Shown piece after piece: positions 59,531 to 64,000 of a DNA stretch of 64,000 nucleotides. The translations under genes and the position numbers were made by a program. The notes below the pieces were generated by a model that had not been told where the DNA came from, made no database searches, and saw only the letters and a list, made by a program, of their open reading frames with translations. How positions within the stretch are numbered: position 1 is the first letter of the stretch; each line of letters starts with the position of its first letter. The DNA lies in NCBI RefSeq assembly GCF_947623445.1, contig NC_135242.1:434001-498000 (forward strand). The letters run 5' to 3'. This stretch comes from Clavelina lepadiformis. Its lineage: Eukaryota; Chordata; Ascidiacea; Aplousobranchia; Clavelinidae.

Positions 59531-60901
59531 ATGGCATCGGACTCAGTTGTTTCGTCACAGCAGCAAGTAAGTTCTCCTTCGAATGCGCTGATTTTTGCGA
59601 ACTCGTCTAATGAACAAAACACGTCTGGTGGCAATCACGTGGTTGATGCGAAAAGCGATTCCGGATCCGAAAAAATTTCGCGCAACTCAAGTTCAGGCGA
59701 CGAAGATTGGTCCGGTGGAAAGTTGGTAATCGATCTCGACAACGATAATGACGTCGAAAAATCAAGCAAAGAAATGAAACCATTTGTTACGTCACAAAGC
59801 AACAACAATGATCGGGAAACATTTGTGAGAAATAACAACAACAATAACAGCAGCAATGCCGAGAGTCCTGGGTCGAGCAAACATACGCTTGGTGCTGATA
59901 AAGGCGCCAAAAATGCTTCTGCTGCTGTCTCCAAAGCACCGAGCAGCTGTGGCCACAACTCCAGCACGTCGCATTCAAGTAAGACTCTGAAATCAAAGTC
60001 GAAAAAATCGAGTAAGTCAAGCAAGCAACAACCGTCATCGAGTAGCTCAAATACTTCAGGAAGATTACCATCGCCGCGCTGCGTGTCGCCCGCGGTCACT
60101 TTTAACAGTTCGTCCGATCTCACTCCAATTTCGAGTAAACAAATCCAAGGCTATGACACTAAAACGTCGTTAGCACGCGCATCGAATTCCCCAGACGAAG
60201 TTTTTGGAAAGAAGAGCAAGAGCAAGTCGAAAAGTCACCATAAAAAACACGGTAAACACGGTGAAAAATCAAGCAACTCTCATAATTCTAGCTCAAAATC
60301 TGAATTTATGGGAGAAAAGACAAAAAGTAAATGGAAAAACAGCAACACAACACAAGGCGGCGCCGCAGACACCAATATCGCAACTTTTACGGTTTCAAGC
60401 GGAGCCCACAATCTGCCGGCGCATATCTCCAGCAGTTCGCCGTCGTTGGCAATTCCGAATAAAAACAATTCGGGCCATCGTCGAAGTGCGTCGCCAAGCC
60501 TAATGGCCCTTTCCGCTAACAACCAGCAGGCTCGAATACCTATGGCGGCTCAGCACCCTGCACGTACGGCTGCTCGCTCAGCCTTGGCGACTGGTAATGG
60601 GGCTAAAACCAGTCATGCGTGCAATGGAAGAGATTCGACCCTCCCTGACCTCAATCCTGCCATAAACCCAAACCATCATTCCATAGGTGGACATGGTCAA
60701 CATAGTCGTAAAAAACAACGAAAAATACAAAGTAGTGTTCCGGTTTCCAGCACTTCATCGGCGGCTGGCCATTGTGATTCGGAAAGCGAGCAATTGTACG
60801 GGCACCAGGCTGCTGGGAAAAGAGAAGCGAACAAATGTCAAGGCTTCAACGTCAGTGCGAGTGAGCTGTTGTCTGGTCAAAAGAAGCTTAAACTTGAGGC
60901 G
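59531..60901 (+). CDS. ZNF608/609: ZNF608/ZNF609-family transcriptional regulator, first coding exon
   Basis: ATG 59531 opens a 457-codon frame that ends in phase at a GTAAGG donor (60902). Residues about 50-75 (SGDEDWSGGKLVIDLDND) match the conserved GDDW/LIIDLD motif near the start of ZNF608 and ZNF609. A long Ser/Lys-rich low-complexity region follows, then an RKKQRK basic cluster and a C-terminal GQKKLKLEA resembling the IKKLKTEK stretch of the family. The conserved zinc-finger part would be in later exons outside the window. Family members (Drosophila scribbler/brakeless) are nuclear co-regulators, and ZNF609 associates with Integrator and NIPBL. The unspliced frame would stop at 60940. 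Confidence 0.8.
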
Positions 60902-63900
60902 GTAAGGATTTTATTTGTGGCAGTTTATTGTGATAGTTAAGTGATAGTCTCATAAAGTTATAATGCTTGTGCTCAAGTACGTGTTATAGTTTACCTGATT
61001 AAAAGTATGCAACAGCTACAATGCGCTGAAATAACGCCAACATTGGTGTTGTAACAGCTAGCCAATGTTAAAGATTAAAATTGAAATTTTGGACATTTTC
61101 TTTTCGTGTTTATTCATCTATTTAGAGGCTAACAGTGGCCTCATTAAATGCAGTGCATGGCAGCGGATTGTACTAAGAAGCGCTTTCAGTTGTCGTCGGG
61201 TTAGATTATTGTGTAACATCGCCTAGTGCTGGTATAACCACGGCGTTGACAAAGGAAATCGCCGCGCAATCGCCTTGCCATGCGGTGTGCTTTAACTGAG
61301 CAGTCTAAAATATTCGCGCTGACTGCGGCTTCTCGTATACTCCACACAGCGCTTTTTCGAGCGAGCGCAATTGTGTAGGTGGCCGCTTTAATGCTTTTTT
61401 ATCGTCTGCTCCTGTCGTCCGTGCTCTTTCGCGATCGATTGAATTGATTTTGTTTAAACGTTGTTCAGCGTCGCTGTGTTGCACAAAATATGCGCTAAAT
61501 AACCACTTAGCGCTCGTGAACACCCATCGAAGGTTAAACTTGTCTCTTATTTTGCGACCTGTTTTTATTCTTGTCTGTGGAAGCTGTTATGGAATTTATT
61601 TTGCCCCCCGGTGTGTGGAAACACTTCGTAACAATTGTGCCTTGTTTTCAAGTCAAAAGCACAGGGTGTTGTGACCCTGAATGCATGCAAGCTTGCTTGA
61701 ATTAATGAAGCAATCGTGTCTGTTTGCGCATTCAGTTGCGGTGTTTACCTATTTTAAGTGTTAGTTATTGTAACTGGTCACACGAAACAGCGTTGAGACC
61801 TCTCAGTCACGCAAGCGCTTCATAGCTGTATAAACTCGAGTTTAAAAGCTACAGCCTTGAAAACTGCTTCGTTTTCTTGGCTGTGGGAGACAGCAGGTTT
61901 ATGTTTACGATTGTTGTCGTTATGTTGTAACACGAGATGATTCGAATTGGAAAATGTCGTTTGTGCTTTCCCGTCGCTCTCATCATGTCTTTTTGTCGGC
62001 TGTAATTACCTCTCTCGCCACTCCCCGATTTTCTTATTCTCCTCTTTTATCTTCTGTGCGTGTTTATTTTCCGTTCACTTTAATCCATTAGTCGGTGGAC
62101 TTTATTTAACAACGGGTTTGCGTTGTGTATATAATGTAATTACCAACCCAGCCAAAACCACTGACGGTCGGGAAACGTGAAATTGCGGTAAGTGTCTGGT
62201 TCGTGTTTGCAACTCTGCATCGCTACATCGGCTAGATTGGTTATAAACTAGATGATTTACACGTAGTGGATTGTGACGTCGACTTGGACCCGTGTGCGTT
62301 TGTAACTAAAAATAAAATCCCCTATTCATCCGGAAACAGTTGCCAAATGAGGAAGTGACGACAGCGTCTACCGAGTGAATCACGATTGTTCGTTGCATTG
62401 ACAACAGCACTATGCCTCGTGTCTTGGGTTACAACCGCTGCTACCAACCAGCAATTTCGCTTTAAGCACGTGACATTTCTTCACTTGCATGCGCGCTAGT
62501 TCATTGGCCTCTTTGTGACGTCATGCTGTGAAGCACCTCGCCAGTGATCAATGATCGGGAAATGTTGCAAGTCAGCGTTTTGACCGGCAACCACAGCTAC
62601 CAGCGTTATACCGAGTTACCTTCGAGCTTAATTGTCGATCTGGCGGTCGTCGATAAGCTGAGTGTCGTGCCAAGCCGCGACAAATTTTCATGTCGTGCGG
62701 AAAATCTTCTAAACTTCATGATTTTAATTACTACCGACCATGCCGTGTTTGGTACTGGGTGAATTTGTTGTTGTGCGTGATCCTGTTTTGTTCCCTCAAA
62801 GAAGTTCAGATGCTTTCTTTCATCCTTTGCTGTTACTATTCGCTCATAATCTCTTTCTATTGGTTGAAGACCAGGTAGTAAAACGTAATTGTGGCGTCAC
62901 AATTTCTTCGTAAAATATGTCGTCGCGAATAAATTGCACTGCGCGGTCACTTGAAGGGATTAATTATTATTAGATGTGGACGCATTTTGAAGAAGCCTTC
63001 TGCAGCGTCCCAGAATAGTTTGCTTCTTATTTATAACAAATGAATAAAAATCTTTTTCACGTGACATGTTCTTGTGCGTGCTCAGTTCTTGCCACTTCAA
63101 AATCCGTTTTCATGGCAGTTTATTTTGTCCTACCACGATAACGCGCTCCTCGATCTTTATTTCCTTTATTCTCCCACTCGTTGATCTGTTTCCAATTCAA
63201 ACCTGACCCGTATTTCACAACGATTCACTCGAATTGAAGGAAATGCTATGGCCCTGGCGGCAACTTTACCAATTGGCCAGCACGTGTCTGTGTGAATGTT
63301 GTTTAAGTCATAGTAGCAATGTGTGACGACATAATCACTGAAAAGAGAGAAAGAATCCGGTTTGTTTGCTCGTAGCCGATGAGTACGGAGGTGGCGAGGA
63401 TATTGGGGGGTTATTAATGGCCTGAAAACGTCGCTTGAAATATAGACTGTCGTAATTGCTTATGACGTGATAATTCCTTCCGACGATGCCATAATAGGAA
63501 TTCTTTTCCACAATATTGCCAGATGCGGCTGTAAAGGAAATAAATATTCACTCGGCAAGTCACCTAAAACTGTAAAAATAATTATGTAACAATAATTGCC
63601 GACACATTCGAGACGTACTTCATTGCCATGGCAACGTTACGTCAACAATGGTTTCGATTCGCTTGTTTGATCACAATCGATGTCCGGCACGTTTGTTCAA
63701 ACCTCGCCGCAGAATATTCCAGTTTTCTGGTCGTTGTCAAAGCTGGTTGAAGATCACTCAAGCATGACAGGAATTTGGCGCTAATTTTCTGCCCTTTACC
63801 GATCGCTCGATTATGGAGAAACGCTGCGTGATTCACGATCGTTCCTTGTGACATTATAATCGTGTTTTATCACCAAACATTTGAACTGTCAACACATTAC

Positions 63901-64000
63901 TTATTAAACTTTGGTAGCTGTCGATGTAAGGTTGCTAACGTCTAAAAGAAGAATCTAAAGCAGAATAATCGCGTAAATGCACAGCCGCTGTTATCTCGCT
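60902..64000 (+). other. first intron of the ZNF608/609 gene
   Basis: From the GTAAGG donor to the window end no acceptor plus family-like exon was found. The interval is pyrimidine-rich in places (61947-62100) and holds TGACGTCA near 62516. Long first introns are usual for this family. Confidence 0.6.

Overview
The window is nuclear DNA of an animal, most likely a tunicate of the Ciona type. The reasons are: a chordate-restricted giant gene (SCO-spondin); many short GT-AG introns, often 50-400 bp; compact, mostly well separated genes; one PHF21-type gene and one ZNF608/609-type gene rather than vertebrate paralogue pairs; and a striking excess of the palindrome TGACGTCA in introns, exons and spacers. 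The species call is inference. Exons were joined by hand from splice signals, reading phase and family resemblance.

Layout. 1-2209: a short open frame at the window edge, then AT-rich spacer. 2210-3424 (+): ARMH1 in a single exon. 3675-6230 (-): NUP50 in nine exons, convergent with ARMH1, with probably overlapping 3' ends. 6231-11234: spacer. 11235-16915 (+): a PHF21A/B-type chromatin reader (AT-hook plus PHD finger) in 13 exons. 17834-39979 (+): a complete SCO-spondin gene (SSPO). I reconstruct 74 exons whose lengths sum to 4,126 codons in phase, with the order signal peptide, EMI, three vWD/C8/TIL modules, ten LDLR-A repeats, about 19 TSP1 repeats mixed with TIL/vWC modules, and a C-terminal cystine knot. 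A small two-exon gene of unknown function sits antisense in the largest SSPO intron (23511-24361).

From 39821 to about 54077 there is a direct tandem segmental duplication (unit 1, 39821-46897; unit 2, 46931-54077). Each unit carries the last SSPO exon and 3'UTR followed by a minus-strand locus that I do not recognise as a named gene. That locus encodes a type II membrane protein with a SEA-like ectodomain and, immediately downstream, LCCL, Gly/Ser-rich and SEA-like segments. The central 4.2 kb of the two units appears identical while both flanks have diverged, which suggests gene conversion or an assembly effect. Comparing the units also exposes a 651-bp inverted-repeat transposable element with an 8-bp target duplication in the SSPO 3'UTR, a frameshifted copy of the SSPO terminal exon, and a tRNA-like element with indel differences.

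54078-59530 is non-coding spacer. 59531-60901 (+) is the first coding exon of a ZNF608/ZNF609 (scribbler/brakeless) family regulator, whose first intron runs to the end of the window.

The genes are not one pathway. SSPO makes secreted Reissner-fibre matrix; NUP50 acts in nuclear transport; PHF21 and ZNF608/609 act in transcription; ARMH1 is a helical-repeat protein of unclear role.
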